64,000 nucleotides of DNA from Paenibacillus sp. NEAU-GSW1 (GTDB taxonomy: Bacteria; Bacillota; Bacilli; Paenibacillales; Paenibacillaceae): the NCBI RefSeq assembly GCF_009737085.1, contig NZ_WOVL01000009.1, positions 124,001-188,000 of the forward strand, in the 5' to 3' direction. A program made the position numbers and the translations under genes. A model generated the notes under the pieces. That model did not search any database. It saw only the letters and a list, made by a program, of their open reading frames with translations, and had not been told where the DNA came from. Positions 50,416 to 58,870 of the stretch are shown piece after piece; within the stretch, counting starts at the first letter, position 1, and every line of letters begins with the position of its first letter.

Positions 50416-51798
50416 TTATTCGCCGGATGCAACCGGCGCTGCTGCCGTCTCGGCAGCCGCCCGCTCATGTCCGTCCTGGAAATGACGGACCCCTGGACGA
50501 TCGAGGCCCAAATGCTCGCGAAGCGTGCTGCCGGTATATTCCGAGCGGAACAATCCGCACTGCTGCAAAATCGGCACGACATGGTCGACGAACTCGTCGA
50601 GGTCGCCCGGCAGCACCGGCGGCATAATGTTGAAGCCGTCGCAGCCGTACTCCTCGAACCATTGCTGCATAAAATCTGCCAGCTGCTCGTACGTGCCGAC
50701 GAATTGCATATGGCCGCGAGCGCCAAGCAAGCGGCGGCCTAGCTCAAGAATCGACAGGCGGTCTTTGCGCGCCATGTCCATCACGAGCTGCACGCGGCTT
50801 TTCATGCCGTTGCTTGCTTCGACCGGATCCGGGATGTCCGGCAGCTGTCCGTCAACCGGATAGCCGGACAGATCGAAATTAAGCATCCCGGACAGCATGC
50901 CGACAACCATGCTCGCAGGAATCAGCTCCTGCAGCTCATTATACTTCCGCCGCGCTTCCTCTTCGGTCGCTCCGATAATCGGCGACAAGCCCGGCATAAT
51001 TTTCATGCTGCCGGCTTCTCTGCCTTGCGCAGCCAGCTTGCTTTTCACGCTGGAATAGAATGCTTGGGCAGCGGCCAGCGACTGTTGTGCCGTGAAGATC
51101 ACTTCGCCGAATGCTGCGGCGAACTCTTGCCCTGGACCCGAGGAACCGGCTTGAATAAGCACCGGATAGCCTTGCGGCGGACGCGGAACGTTGAGCGTGC
51201 CCTTCGTCGAATACCAGCGGCCCTTATACTCGGTTTCCGACACCTTCGAGCCATCGGCAAAAATGCCCGCCTCGCGGTCGACGACAAGCGCTCCGTCCTC
51301 CCATGTATCCCACAATCGGGTGACGACCTCGACGAATTCACGCGCCATCTCATATCGCAGCCCATGCTCGGGATGCTCTGCGCGGCCATAATTGTAAGCT
51401 TCAATATCCAGCTGCGACGTCACAATATTCCATCCTGCGCGACCTTCGCTAATATGATCGAGCGAAGCGAATTTCCGTGCCACATTGTACGGCTCATTGT
51501 AAGTCGTCGACACGGTTGCCGTCAGTCCAAGCATCTCCGTCGCCGTTGAAATGGCAGCCAGCAGCTGTACCGGCTCCAGCATCCCCGATGCTGCCTGCTC
51601 CACGCCGCGAACATACAGCAGGTCGGCAAGAAACATCATATCGAACTTGCCGCGCTCCGCCGTTTGCGCCAGCTTTTTATAAAACTTGAAATCAAACAGC
51701 CCTTCAGCCCCCGATTCCGGATGACGCCAGCCGTAATGATGATGACCGCTATAATAAATGAATGCTCCCAAATGAAGCTGCTCTGCTCTTTTGCTCAT
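50416..51798 (-). CDS. NtaA/SnaA/DszA-family FMN-dependent monooxygenase
   Basis: 460 residues from the ATG at 51798 with GGAGGG upstream. A bacterial luciferase-like barrel that uses FMNH2 from a partner reductase to oxidise a substrate such as a sulfonate, sulfone, thioether or aminocarboxylate. Signatures: LGAFIYYSGHHHYGWRHP, MMFLADLLYVRG, SEGRAGWNIVTSQLD, PQGYPVLIQAGSSGPGQEFAA and FNIMPPVLPGDLDEFVDHVV. It is the last gene of an ABC operon of the aliphatic-sulfonate type, so organosulfur scavenging is the best guess. The flavin reductase is not in the window. The C-terminal 20 residues are Ala-rich and extra. Confidence 0.92.
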   Translation of the reverse strand: MSKRAEQLHLGAFIYYSGHHHYGWRHPESGAEGLFDFKFYKKLAQTAERGKFDMMFLADLLYVRGVEQAASGMLEPVQLLAAISTATEMLGLTATVSTTYNEPYNVARKFASLDHISEGRAGWNIVTSQLDIEAYNYGRAEHPEHGLRYEMAREFVEVVTRLWDTWEDGALVVDREAGIFADGSKVSETEYKGRWYSTKGTLNVPRPPQGYPVLIQAGSSGPGQEFAAAFGEVIFTAQQSLAAAQAFYSSVKSKLAAQGREAGSMKIMPGLSPIIGATEEEARRKYNELQELIPASMVVGMLSGMLNFDLSGYPVDGQLPDIPDPVEASNGMKSRVQLVMDMARKDRLSILELGRRLLGARGHMQFVGTYEQLADFMQQWFEEYGCDGFNIMPPVLPGDLDEFVDHVVPILQQCGLFRSEYTGSTLREHLGLDRPGVRHFQDGHERAAAETAAAPVASGE

Positions 51799-51824
51799 AT
51801 TCGTACCCTCCGTTTCGGTGTTGG

Positions 51825-52643
51825 TCACCCTTTAAACGTATCGCGCCAGCGCAGCCAGCGGTTTTCCAGCAGCCGCACGCCGGAATCGGACAGTTTGCCG
51901 ATCACAGCGAACAAAATAATGCCGACAAATACAATATCCGTACGCATATAAGCTCTTGCGTCTTGAATCATATAACCGATGCCCGCGCTCGTTCCCATCA
52001 TTTCCGCGACGACGAGCACCAGCCAGGCAATGCCTAGCGAAAGCCTGACGCCGAGCAAAATGTTAGGCAGCGCCGACGGAATGATCAGCTTGGCCACAAG
52101 CTGCAGCCGCGAATATTGAAAAATGCGGGCAACTTCGAAGAGCTTGAGATCGACGTTCCGAATGCCGAGAAACGTGTTCACGTAGACCGGAAAGAACGCG
52201 CCGAGCGAAATCATTAATATTTTTGAAAACTCGCCGATGCCGAACCAAAGAATGAACAGCGGAATCAGCGACAGCAGCGGGATCGTCCGCAGCATTTGCA
52301 GCGATGGATCGAGCGTTTTTTCGGCAATTTTGCCAAGTCCGGTGAACAGCCCGAGCAGCAGCCCCGTTCCGGCTCCGAGCAGGAATCCGAGCAGCGCCCG
52401 ATACACGCTAATATTGAAATGCTCGAAAAACACCCCGCTTGCGACCAAGTCGACGAATCGAATCGCAATGGCAAGCGGCGTCGGCAGCAATGACTCGGAG
52501 ATAAGGCCCAACTGCCCTACCGCCTGCCATACAATCGCAATAGCTGCAGGCAGCAGCCAGCCGTGAAGCGGCTTCGGAATGGCGGCAAGCCAGCCGGCTT
52601 CGCGCGAACGCGCGCTTTTATCGTTCAACACCTGTTCGCTCAT
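51825..52643 (-). CDS. SsuC-like ABC permease (second of a tandem pair)
   Basis: 272 residues with six helices; the EAA-type loop region reads FEVARIFQYSRLQLVAKLII with PSALPNILLGVRLSLGIAW. It overlaps the preceding permease gene by 4 nt and is clearly its paralogue (shared LPTP, ALLGFLLG, LFILWFG, YVNTFLGIR and VVAEMMG blocks). A transporter of this class needs only two identical or two similar permeases, so the pair probably forms a heterodimer. Confidence 0.9.
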   Translation of the reverse strand: MSEQVLNDKSARSREAGWLAAIPKPLHGWLLPAAIAIVWQAVGQLGLISESLLPTPLAIAIRFVDLVASGVFFEHFNISVYRALLGFLLGAGTGLLLGLFTGLGKIAEKTLDPSLQMLRTIPLLSLIPLFILWFGIGEFSKILMISLGAFFPVYVNTFLGIRNVDLKLFEVARIFQYSRLQLVAKLIIPSALPNILLGVRLSLGIAWLVLVVAEMMGTSAGIGYMIQDARAYMRTDIVFVGIILFAVIGKLSDSGVRLLENRWLRWRDTFKG

Positions 52644-53524
52644 GACGCTCCATCTCCTTTATAGCTGTCCTGCCAGCGCAGCAATCTGCGCTCCAGCAGC
52701 TTGACGATCGAATCGCTAAACTTGCCGACGACGGCAAACACGATAATGCCGACAAATACGACAGAGGTAATCGAAAAAGACCTCGCGTCATTGATCAGAA
52801 AACCGACGCCGGAACTGGAGCCCATCATTTCCGCAACGACAAGGACAAGCCATGCCACGCCGACAGACAATCGGACGCCGAGCAAAATATTCGGCAGCGC
52901 AGCAGGCACGATCAGCTTCATAATCAATTGCCATTTGCTGAACTGCAGCACCCGGGCAACGTCAAACAGCTTGCCGTCAACGGACCGGATGCCAAGAAAC
53001 GTGTTTACGTACAACGGGAAAAACGTCCCTTTGGCGATCAGCAATATTTTCGACGTTTCGCCAAAGCCAAACCAGAGAATGAACAACGGAGCGATGGCCA
53101 AATGCGGCAGCGTTCGCAGCATTTGCAGCGTCGGATCGAGCAGCCGTTCCGTCTTGTAGGAAAAGCCGACCCAGATGCCTGCGGCAAGCCCCAGCCCGCC
53201 GCCGAGTAGAAAGCCGAGCAGCGCCCGCCAAGCGGAAATGCCCAGATGGCTCGCCAGCTCGCCGGAAGCGGTCAAGCTGACGAATTCCTCCCAAATTTTG
53301 CTCGGCGTCGGCAGCAGAATCGGGTTCAGCCTGCCCATAGCTCCTGCGACTTCCCAGATGACTATGATCGCAACCGGCAGCAGAGCCGCCAGCAGCGCAT
53401 TCGTAATTTGGATCGAAAGCTGTCCGCCGGATCGCCGCTGACGCTGACTTTGACGCTGCTGTCGCTGCTGTTGCCGCTGTCTCGGTGTTTGCTTCGCAAG
53501 CTGTGTGGCCGCCGCCTTCTCCAT
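52640..53524 (-). CDS. SsuC-like ABC permease (first of a tandem pair)
   Basis: 294 residues with a Gln/Arg-rich N-terminus (about 7-35, many QRQQ repeats) and six helices. The EAA-type loop is FDVARVLQFSKWQLIMKLIV followed by PAALPNILLGVRLSVGVAW. The preceding binding-protein gene is separated by a 61-nt gap holding a small hairpin. The basic N-terminal extension is absent from its paralogue. Confidence 0.9.
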   Translation of the reverse strand: MEKAAATQLAKQTPRQRQQQRQQRQSQRQRRSGGQLSIQITNALLAALLPVAIIVIWEVAGAMGRLNPILLPTPSKIWEEFVSLTASGELASHLGISAWRALLGFLLGGGLGLAAGIWVGFSYKTERLLDPTLQMLRTLPHLAIAPLFILWFGFGETSKILLIAKGTFFPLYVNTFLGIRSVDGKLFDVARVLQFSKWQLIMKLIVPAALPNILLGVRLSVGVAWLVLVVAEMMGSSSGVGFLINDARSFSITSVVFVGIIVFAVVGKFSDSIVKLLERRLLRWQDSYKGDGAS

Positions 53525-53560
53525 CGTTACCGCCTCATTTCGTTATCGTTTGATCACCGA

Positions 53561-53579
53561 GGCGGACAAGCTGTCCGCC
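53561..53579 (-). other. Intercistronic hairpin after the binding-protein gene
   Basis: GGCGGACAGCTTGTCCGCC is a perfect 8-bp stem with a 3-nt loop in the only sizeable gap of the operon. Such hairpins commonly protect the upstream message, so that more binding protein than permease is made. Confidence 0.65.
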
Positions 53580-53585
53580 GCTGCC

Positions 53586-54599
53586 TTATTTGCTTGATTT
53601 CAAAGCCTCTTCTACATATTGATTGTCAAACAGCTCGGTTACGTTAATTTGCTTGCGGATGTTTTTGATCGAGAACTGAAAGTCTGCCGTTTTTTGCAGC
53701 TCGGCGATAATTTCGTCGCTAACCGGAATATTGATAATTTTCGAACGTTCTTGCGTTCCTTTAATGACATCCACAGGCACTTTGCGCTCTTCCGCGTAAC
53801 GGTTCAGCGCTTCATCCAGGTTTTGCTCCTCCCAAAGGCGGGCTTTCTCGAACACCTCGAGATAGAGCGTTACAAGCTCCGGGTATTTCTCGGCAAAGTC
53901 TTTGCGAACGATTTGGAAGGATGGGGACAATACGCCCAGCTGCTCGCCGTCCGCCAGCACTTTAGCTTTGCCGGTCAATGTATTCAGCGTGATGTACGGA
54001 TCCCAAGTCGCCCAGGCGTCAACGCCGCCCGATTCGAACGCCGGCTGCGCTTCGTCAGGCTGCAGCTGGATAATTTCAACCTCGGAGTCTTTAATGCCGG
54101 CTTCTGCAAGACCGCGGTACAAGAAATTGTAGGCGTTGCTTCCTTTCGCAACCGCTACTTTTTTGCCTTTCAGATCGGCGATTGTTTTCACTTCGCTGTT
54201 GTTGGGCAAGATGATCGCAACGTTGTTTGTGCCTTGGATCAAATGAGAGATAACTTTGAACGGAATGTCCGCCGCTTGCGCAGCTACGACCGGCATGTTG
54301 CCGAGACCCGCAAAATCAAGGCGATTGGAAGCCATCGCTTCCGTCATTGGAGGCCCGCTTTGGAACTCCGCCCATTCAACGTTTACGCCCAATTCTCCGA
54401 ACGCCTCTTCAAACCACTTCTCTTCGCGGGCTTTGCCGAACAGACCGCCGCTGCCTTGAACGCCCAGCTTAACCGTCAGCCCTTCATACTTGTTGCCGCC
54501 TTCGGCTCCTGCATTTTCCTTCTCCGCATTTGCGCAGCCTGCTGCCAGCACCGCCACGACCAGAATTAACGCCCATACTTTCAAAAGATTCCCCTTCAT
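53586..54599 (-). CDS. Sulfonate-type ABC substrate-binding lipoprotein
   Basis: 337 residues. The lipoprotein signal ends VLAAGCAN. The mature part is a SsuA/TauA-like periplasmic-binding fold: LTVKLGVQGSGGLFGKAREE, VEWAEFQSGPPMTEAMASNR, LDFAGLGNMPVVAAQAA, KVAVAKGSNAYNFLYRGLAE and GVDAWATWDPYITLN, where the last block is diagnostic of aliphatic-sulfonate/taurine binders. Start at 54599 as given; it follows the ATPase gene by 29 nt. Confidence 0.92.
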   Translation of the reverse strand: MKGNLLKVWALILVVAVLAAGCANAEKENAGAEGGNKYEGLTVKLGVQGSGGLFGKAREEKWFEEAFGELGVNVEWAEFQSGPPMTEAMASNRLDFAGLGNMPVVAAQAADIPFKVISHLIQGTNNVAIILPNNSEVKTIADLKGKKVAVAKGSNAYNFLYRGLAEAGIKDSEVEIIQLQPDEAQPAFESGGVDAWATWDPYITLNTLTGKAKVLADGEQLGVLSPSFQIVRKDFAEKYPELVTLYLEVFEKARLWEEQNLDEALNRYAEERKVPVDVIKGTQERSKIINIPVSDEIIAELQKTADFQFSIKNIRKQINVTELFDNQYVEEALKSSK

Positions 54600-54628
54600 C
54601 TTTCATCTCTCCCCAATGTTTAATTTCG

Positions 54629-55405
54629 TTAAATGCCCGCCCCGTGATCGACCGCTGGCTCTTCTACTTTTTCGAACTCGCTTAGCACTTTCCGCCGAAG
54701 CTCTTGAAACGAAACGCTGGCTCTCTTGCGCGGAAATGGAAGGTCGACAGGCTGCACGCTCCGAATATGTCCCGGTCGGGGATTCATAATGACGACCCGT
54801 TCGCCGAGGAACACCGCTTCGTCCAGGTCATGCGTGACGAACAGCATCGTCGTCCGATTCGTCTGCCATATATCGAGCAGCACCTCCTGCAGATGAGCGC
54901 GAGTGAAAGCGTCCAGCGCTCCGAACGGTTCATCGAGCAGCAGCACGTCGGGATTGCGCAGCAGCGCTCTAGCGATCGACACCCGCTGGGCCATCCCCCC
55001 GGACAGCTGGCGCGGATACGATTTCTCGAATCCTTTCAGCCGGACGAGCTCGATCAGCTCATCTACTCTGGCGCGCACCTTCGGGTCCTTGAGCGACAGG
55101 TTGCCGGCGATGTTCTTCTCCACGGTCAGCCATGGGAATAGCCTCGGCTCTTGAAAAATAAACCCTTTCTCAATGCTGGGACCGTCAATTGGCTTGTCGT
55201 TCAGAAGAACCGAACCCGTATAATTCGTATCGAGGCCCGCTACGATTTTGAGCAGCGTGCTCTTGCCGCAGCCGCTTGGGCCGATCAATGTAATGAATTC
55301 GCCCTTCTTCACCTTCAATTCAATGTTGCTTAGCGCCACGACGTCGCCTTCCGGTGAAGAAAAGGTACGGTTGAGCTGTTCGATCACGAGTGTTTCCGCT
55401 GCCAT
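54629..55405 (-). CDS. Sulfonate-type ABC ATPase (SsuB-like)
   Basis: 258 residues with Walker [11 protein letters not shown]-loop [14 protein letters not shown], signature [14 protein letters not shown], Walker [17 protein letters not shown] and H-loop [19 protein letters not shown], the classic SsuB/TauB pattern. First gene of ATPase - binding protein - permease - permease - monooxygenase. GGGAGGG precedes the ATG. The 55406-55615 region upstream holds a terminator-like hairpin (55462-55517) and no other gene. Confidence 0.94.
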   Translation of the reverse strand: MAAETLVIEQLNRTFSSPEGDVVALSNIELKVKKGEFITLIGPSGCGKSTLLKIVAGLDTNYTGSVLLNDKPIDGPSIEKGFIFQEPRLFPWLTVEKNIAGNLSLKDPKVRARVDELIELVRLKGFEKSYPRQLSGGMAQRVSIARALLRNPDVLLLDEPFGALDAFTRAHLQEVLLDIWQTNRTTMLFVTHDLDEAVFLGERVVIMNPRPGHIRSVQPVDLPFPRKRASVSFQELRRKVLSEFEKVEEPAVDHGAGI

Positions 55406-55461
55406 CGCGATCCCTCCCTTAATTTTTATAAAACTTACCCGATTACTCGGAATTAACGTTT

Positions 55462-55517
55462 AAAAAAAAGAGACTTCACGGAAAATATCGCTTGTATGCC
55501 TACAAGTGAGCTGCCGT
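55462..55517 (-). terminator. Hairpin with T-run between tetR and the ssu-type operon
   Basis: On the minus strand CACGG pairs with CCGTG, with an inner CTTGTA/TACAAG stem, followed by TCTCTTTTTTTT. It lies 100 bp past the tetR stop and 57 bp before the ATPase start, so it either ends tetR or attenuates the operon. Confidence 0.6.
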
Positions 55518-55615
55518 GTCCATCTCCAGTTGTCTGGTCGATTCGACGGTATTCAATTTTCCACTTACAAACTGAACGGTGGTTCGTTTTGTTATTTGCT
55601 ATAATAGCAACAGCC

Positions 55616-56233
55616 TTATTGCGTTGTCAAACTATTTTTTTCCGCACAAAATAAACGCACGATGCTCTCCGCTTGAATTTCAACCGGAATCTCATAGCCA
55701 GGCGCAAGCTGCAGCGTCAAGCCTTGAATCAAGCTGACAAAATAAAAAGCAAGCTGCTGTGGATCGCCATCGATCAGGACGCCGGCCTGCTGTCCTTGCC
55801 TCATAATGTCGGCCATCGGCTGCAAATTGGCGGTAAATCGCCTCGTCGCGGCTTCTCGCAGATCTGGATTTGCCATTTCATTCGTTCGAATGCTTTGCAG
55901 CATAATCGTAAACGCCCAATTCTTTGGAGTTGCGATCCAGCCCGCACAAATGTCATAAAGCTTTTCCCGTGCATCCTTATCGATCGACGCCATTTCAGCG
56001 ACCATTCTGCCGTATCCGACCTGGCCTCTCTCCAGCACCGCGCTAATAATATCGTCCTTTGCTTTAAAATAATTGTACATGTTGCCGACGCTGACTCCCG
56101 CTTCATTGGCAATATCCTTCATGCCTACGGAATCCAGTCCCCGCTTCGCAATCAATTGCAGGGAGCAATCGAGAATCTGCTCCCTCCGGACTTCCCTTAA
56201 CTGCTGATCCTTTGCGACATTTCTCGGTGACAC
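55616..56233 (-). CDS. TetR-family transcriptional regulator
   Basis: 205 residues, with a GTG start at 56233 preceded by GGAGGGC. The N-terminal helix-turn-helix (about 15-62) reads REQILDCSLQLIAKRGLDSV, then MKDIANEAGVSVGNMYNYF and KAKDDIISAVLERG. The C-terminal ligand domain is generic, with a QGLTLQLAPGYEIPVEIQ segment. It is upstream of, and codirectional with, the sulfonate-type operon but separated by a hairpin; target genes are not evident. Confidence 0.92.
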   Translation of the reverse strand: MSPRNVAKDQQLREVRREQILDCSLQLIAKRGLDSVGMKDIANEAGVSVGNMYNYFKAKDDIISAVLERGQVGYGRMVAEMASIDKDAREKLYDICAGWIATPKNWAFTIMLQSIRTNEMANPDLREAATRRFTANLQPMADIMRQGQQAGVLIDGDPQQLAFYFVSLIQGLTLQLAPGYEIPVEIQAESIVRLFCAEKNSLTTQ

Positions 56234-56339
56234 GATAGCCCTCCTTACGACTTCCCAAACTCATTTCTGCTTAATGCTAGCCATTATAACCGAATGCTGG
56301 CAAGAAGAGGAAGGCTTTCTCATAAATGTCGCAGCAATG

Positions 56340-57245
56340 CTAGAAATCAGCGTGCATTAACTCGGCGTTGACGCCCATTGCCGCTCGGCTTCCGCCCGCT
56401 GCCGCCGCAATGAGCTGCGCAGGCACAATAACTGAAGCGTCGCCTGCAGCGTAGACGCTATCGACGCTTGTCCGGCCGAAATCGTCGGCCGCTATACCGC
56501 CATGCTCATTTAGCGCACACCCTAACTGCTCCGCAAACGAACCCGAATGCTCCCACTTCGTCGTAACGAAGCCGCCGGTGCGCGCAATTTCTGCGCCATC
56601 CTCAAAAACAACGCCGGAAAGCTTGCCGCCTGAGCCCTTCAACGATTGGATCCGCTGTCCGTAAACCTGAATGCCCTTGCTGCGCAGCTTCGCCTCGCGT
56701 TCAGCGTCAAGCGCTTCTCCGCCGTTCAAGCAGATCGCCAGATCCTTGCTCCACTGATAGACCATCATCCCCATATGGAATGCGTGATCGGCAGTATCTA
56801 CGATAGCGACCAGCGGCTGATCGCGCTGCTCCCAGCCGTCGCAATAAGGGCAGCTGAACAACGATTGGCCGTAATAATCCGCAATCTCCGTAATAGCCGG
56901 AAGCTGCTCCTTCAAGCCCGTCGCTATTATAACGGTTCGCGCCGTATATGTATCTCCTGTTTCCGTCTCGATTTCGAACAGCGACGCGCCCTTTTTCGCA
57001 ATGGCTGTTACCCTTTTGGCTGCAATCTCGATGGACGGATATTTGCTCAGCTCCTGATGCGCAATCGCCCGAAACTCGACAGGCTTAACGCCGTCTCTTG
57101 TAATAAAGCCATGCGACTCGCGGGTCACCGCATTTCTCGGCTTATTGTCGTCAAACAGCACAATGCTTCTTCTTGCTCGTCCAAGCACCAGCGCGGCATT
57201 CAATCCCGCCGGGCCTCCCCCGATAATGGCGCAATCTAATCGCAT
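56340..57245 (-). CDS. Thioredoxin-reductase-like FAD/NAD(P)H oxidoreductase
   Basis: 301 residues. An FAD-binding Rossmann motif opens the protein (IIGGGPAGLNAALVLGRA), the redox-active CPYCDG lies near residue 135, and the late FAD motif is VYAAGDASV. The NADPH-binding GxGxxA motif of classical TrxB is degenerate here (VAIVDTADHAFHMG), so the second nucleotide site may be altered, as in many stand-alone TrxB-like proteins of Bacillota. AAGGAGC precedes the ATG. No thioredoxin gene is adjacent; the partner disulfide is unknown. Confidence 0.88.
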   Translation of the reverse strand: MRLDCAIIGGGPAGLNAALVLGRARRSIVLFDDNKPRNAVTRESHGFITRDGVKPVEFRAIAHQELSKYPSIEIAAKRVTAIAKKGASLFEIETETGDTYTARTVIIATGLKEQLPAITEIADYYGQSLFSCPYCDGWEQRDQPLVAIVDTADHAFHMGMMVYQWSKDLAICLNGGEALDAEREAKLRSKGIQVYGQRIQSLKGSGGKLSGVVFEDGAEIARTGGFVTTKWEHSGSFAEQLGCALNEHGGIAADDFGRTSVDSVYAAGDASVIVPAQLIAAAAGGSRAAMGVNAELMHADF

Positions 57246-57339
57246 ATAAGAACAGCTCCTTACTCCGTTTCCTCTGCAAGCTCCGAAATTTTCCTGTTTT
57301 TAAGTATTGCTCCATCTGCTGCTCAGCATTCAATGGCAA

Positions 57340-57375
57340 AGAAATAGGAAACAGGCGCCAATCTCCTGTTTCCTC
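57340..57375 (-). terminator. Terminator of the phosphotransferase two-gene unit
   Basis: AGGAAACAGG pairs with CCTGTTTCCT around a 9-nt loop; on the minus strand it is followed by ATTTCTTTG. It sits 14 nt beyond the stop at 57389. Confidence 0.8.
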
Positions 57376-57388
57376 CTATCGCGCTCCA

Positions 57389-57850
57389 TTAAATCTTGTT
57401 ATGTTTCTTGTAGCTCTCAATCGCACGGCCCAGTTGCTCGCCGTACTTTGTTTCCTCGGTCGCGGCAACGATCCCTGTTGACGGCTGAACGTTGTAATAA
57501 TAAAGAATCAATTGATCGTCTGCGCGGAAAAAAATCGGCGAGAACGAGCTCATAATCAGCTGCTGTTTCTGTCTTTCCTCATATGCGGCGTTGCACGCTT
57601 CGCTCGTATCATAGTCATATACGTAGAGCCGCTCTTCCGCAGACAAGCTGAATAGGCGCGGTCGAACGCCGTTCACGTCGACGCGGTCCGATTCTTTCGC
57701 TTCAGAAGCGGTGTATGCGATATTTTCGGAGGCAAGCGCTTGCTCCAGTGTCAGATCCCCGCTCTTTGCGTCAGGCCAAACGACCGCCGTCACTCCAGCT
57801 GTCAACAGAACAAGAAACAAAGCCGCACCTGCAATATAGCCTTTTTTCAC
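57389..57850 (-). CDS. Small secreted or membrane-anchored protein, unknown function
   Basis: 153 residues from the GTG at 57850, which has GAGGGG 8 nt upstream and overlaps the stop of the preceding kinase-like gene (GTGA overlap). An N-terminal helix (about 5-22, GYIAGAALFLVLLTAGVTAV) anchors or exports it. The extracellular part has a YVYDYDTSEACNAAYEERQK motif and a single cysteine, and ends in LGRAIESYKKHNKI. No family recognised; the layout resembles small sporulation or stress lipoprotein-like proteins without a lipobox. Confidence 0.75.
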   Translation of the reverse strand: MKKGYIAGAALFLVLLTAGVTAVVWPDAKSGDLTLEQALASENIAYTASEAKESDRVDVNGVRPRLFSLSAEERLYVYDYDTSEACNAAYEERQKQQLIMSSFSPIFFRADDQLILYYYNVQPSTGIVAATEETKYGEQLGRAIESYKKHNKI

Positions 57851-58668
57851 GTTAACATCCCCTCTTCGATCATGGTAAGCAGCCATTCCCGCTCGCCCGG
57901 CACGTTCTCCCTCAATCGTTCTGCTGCGACCGGGACCATCCATCGCTCGATCGCTTCTCTGCCGACGCCCATAAGCTCGCAATAGCGCTGTATGTAAGCT
58001 TCGTTCAGCTGAATTTTATACGACATAATCATCTCCGTTGTTGCGCCTGGCACTTCTGCCGGCAAATAAGGGCTCAGAAACATAAGTGAGGTTCGCGCCG
58101 CATCTCCGGCCGGATTGCCTGCATGGGCGTTCATCCAATCAATTGCCTTTAAACCTGCCGCAGTCCGAACGATATTATCCGGATGCAGGTCGCCGTGGCA
58201 TATGCTAACCGACGAACCTTCTCCACTTATTGTAAGTGTTCTCAAATATTCAAGTACAGGACCTAATTTTCCCATCAACAACCCTTCGGATGCGTGAATG
58301 CCTTCTTCCAAACGCTTCTCCTGCCTAGGCAAATCCGGCGCTTGGCACCGGTGGATCGCTGCATGAAGCTCCGCCATCTCGCGTGCGATCTCAACGCCTC
58401 TCTCCAAATGAGCAATCATTTCGCGCGAAAGCGGTACGCCGTCGATGCGCTCCATAATGACGCCAAACCGCTGCTGATGCTCCATTATCCCGTAAATGGC
58501 CGGAGCCGGCGCACCGGATTGCTGAACCGCCCCGGTAACCCATCGCTCATACTCCGCCCATCCTCGATCCGCGCCTTCCTTATACAGCTTGACGACCCGG
58601 CCTTCCTCCCATTCCAAAACCTCGGCTGTCATGCCCTTCCCTAGCAGCTTGCCCGGCGTTTTATCCAT
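57847..58668 (-). CDS. APH-family phosphotransferase (kinase-like fold)
   Basis: 273 residues with the aminoglycoside-phosphotransferase/choline-kinase fold: a start MDKTPGKLLGKGMTAEVLEW that provides the nucleotide loop and lysine (VVKLYKEG), the catalytic HGDLHPDNIV, and AIDWMNAHAGNPAGDAART, in which the metal-binding D is present. The family covers antibiotic kinases and metabolic kinases; it is not close to any specific resistance enzyme by eye. It is translationally coupled to the small membrane protein downstream. Confidence 0.88.
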   Translation of the reverse strand: MDKTPGKLLGKGMTAEVLEWEEGRVVKLYKEGADRGWAEYERWVTGAVQQSGAPAPAIYGIMEHQQRFGVIMERIDGVPLSREMIAHLERGVEIAREMAELHAAIHRCQAPDLPRQEKRLEEGIHASEGLLMGKLGPVLEYLRTLTISGEGSSVSICHGDLHPDNIVRTAAGLKAIDWMNAHAGNPAGDAARTSLMFLSPYLPAEVPGATTEMIMSYKIQLNEAYIQRYCELMGVGREAIERWMVPVAAERLRENVPGEREWLLTMIEEGMLT

Positions 58669-58870
58669 ACGTTCTTATCCTCCCTTATTCCCGTTCTGTT
58701 CGGACTCTAGATACAACTATCTTCCATTCTAAAACGAACTGGAAAATACGTCCATAAACTGCGGGACTCAAAGACCTACGGAATTGAACGTATCCGCCTA
58801 TTTTCGAGCTTTTTCGAATGGATTATCGTTAAGTAGAAAGGAAAATTATAGAATCGAATGGAGGGAATTC

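Noticed and set aside
53619..54569. 316-codon open frame opposite the sulfonate binding-protein gene
   Set aside because: Antisense to a conserved lipoprotein gene; no family features and no ribosome site.
55425..55460. CymR-like sulfur-control motif (AATTCCGAGTAATCGGG) upstream of the ssu-type operon
   Set aside because: The resemblance to sulfur-regulon promoters is suggestive, but I cannot recall the consensus well enough to claim a site.
55406..55615. S-box or T-box leader before the sulfonate-type operon
   Set aside because: None of the conserved S-box or T-box sequence blocks were found; only a plain hairpin is present.
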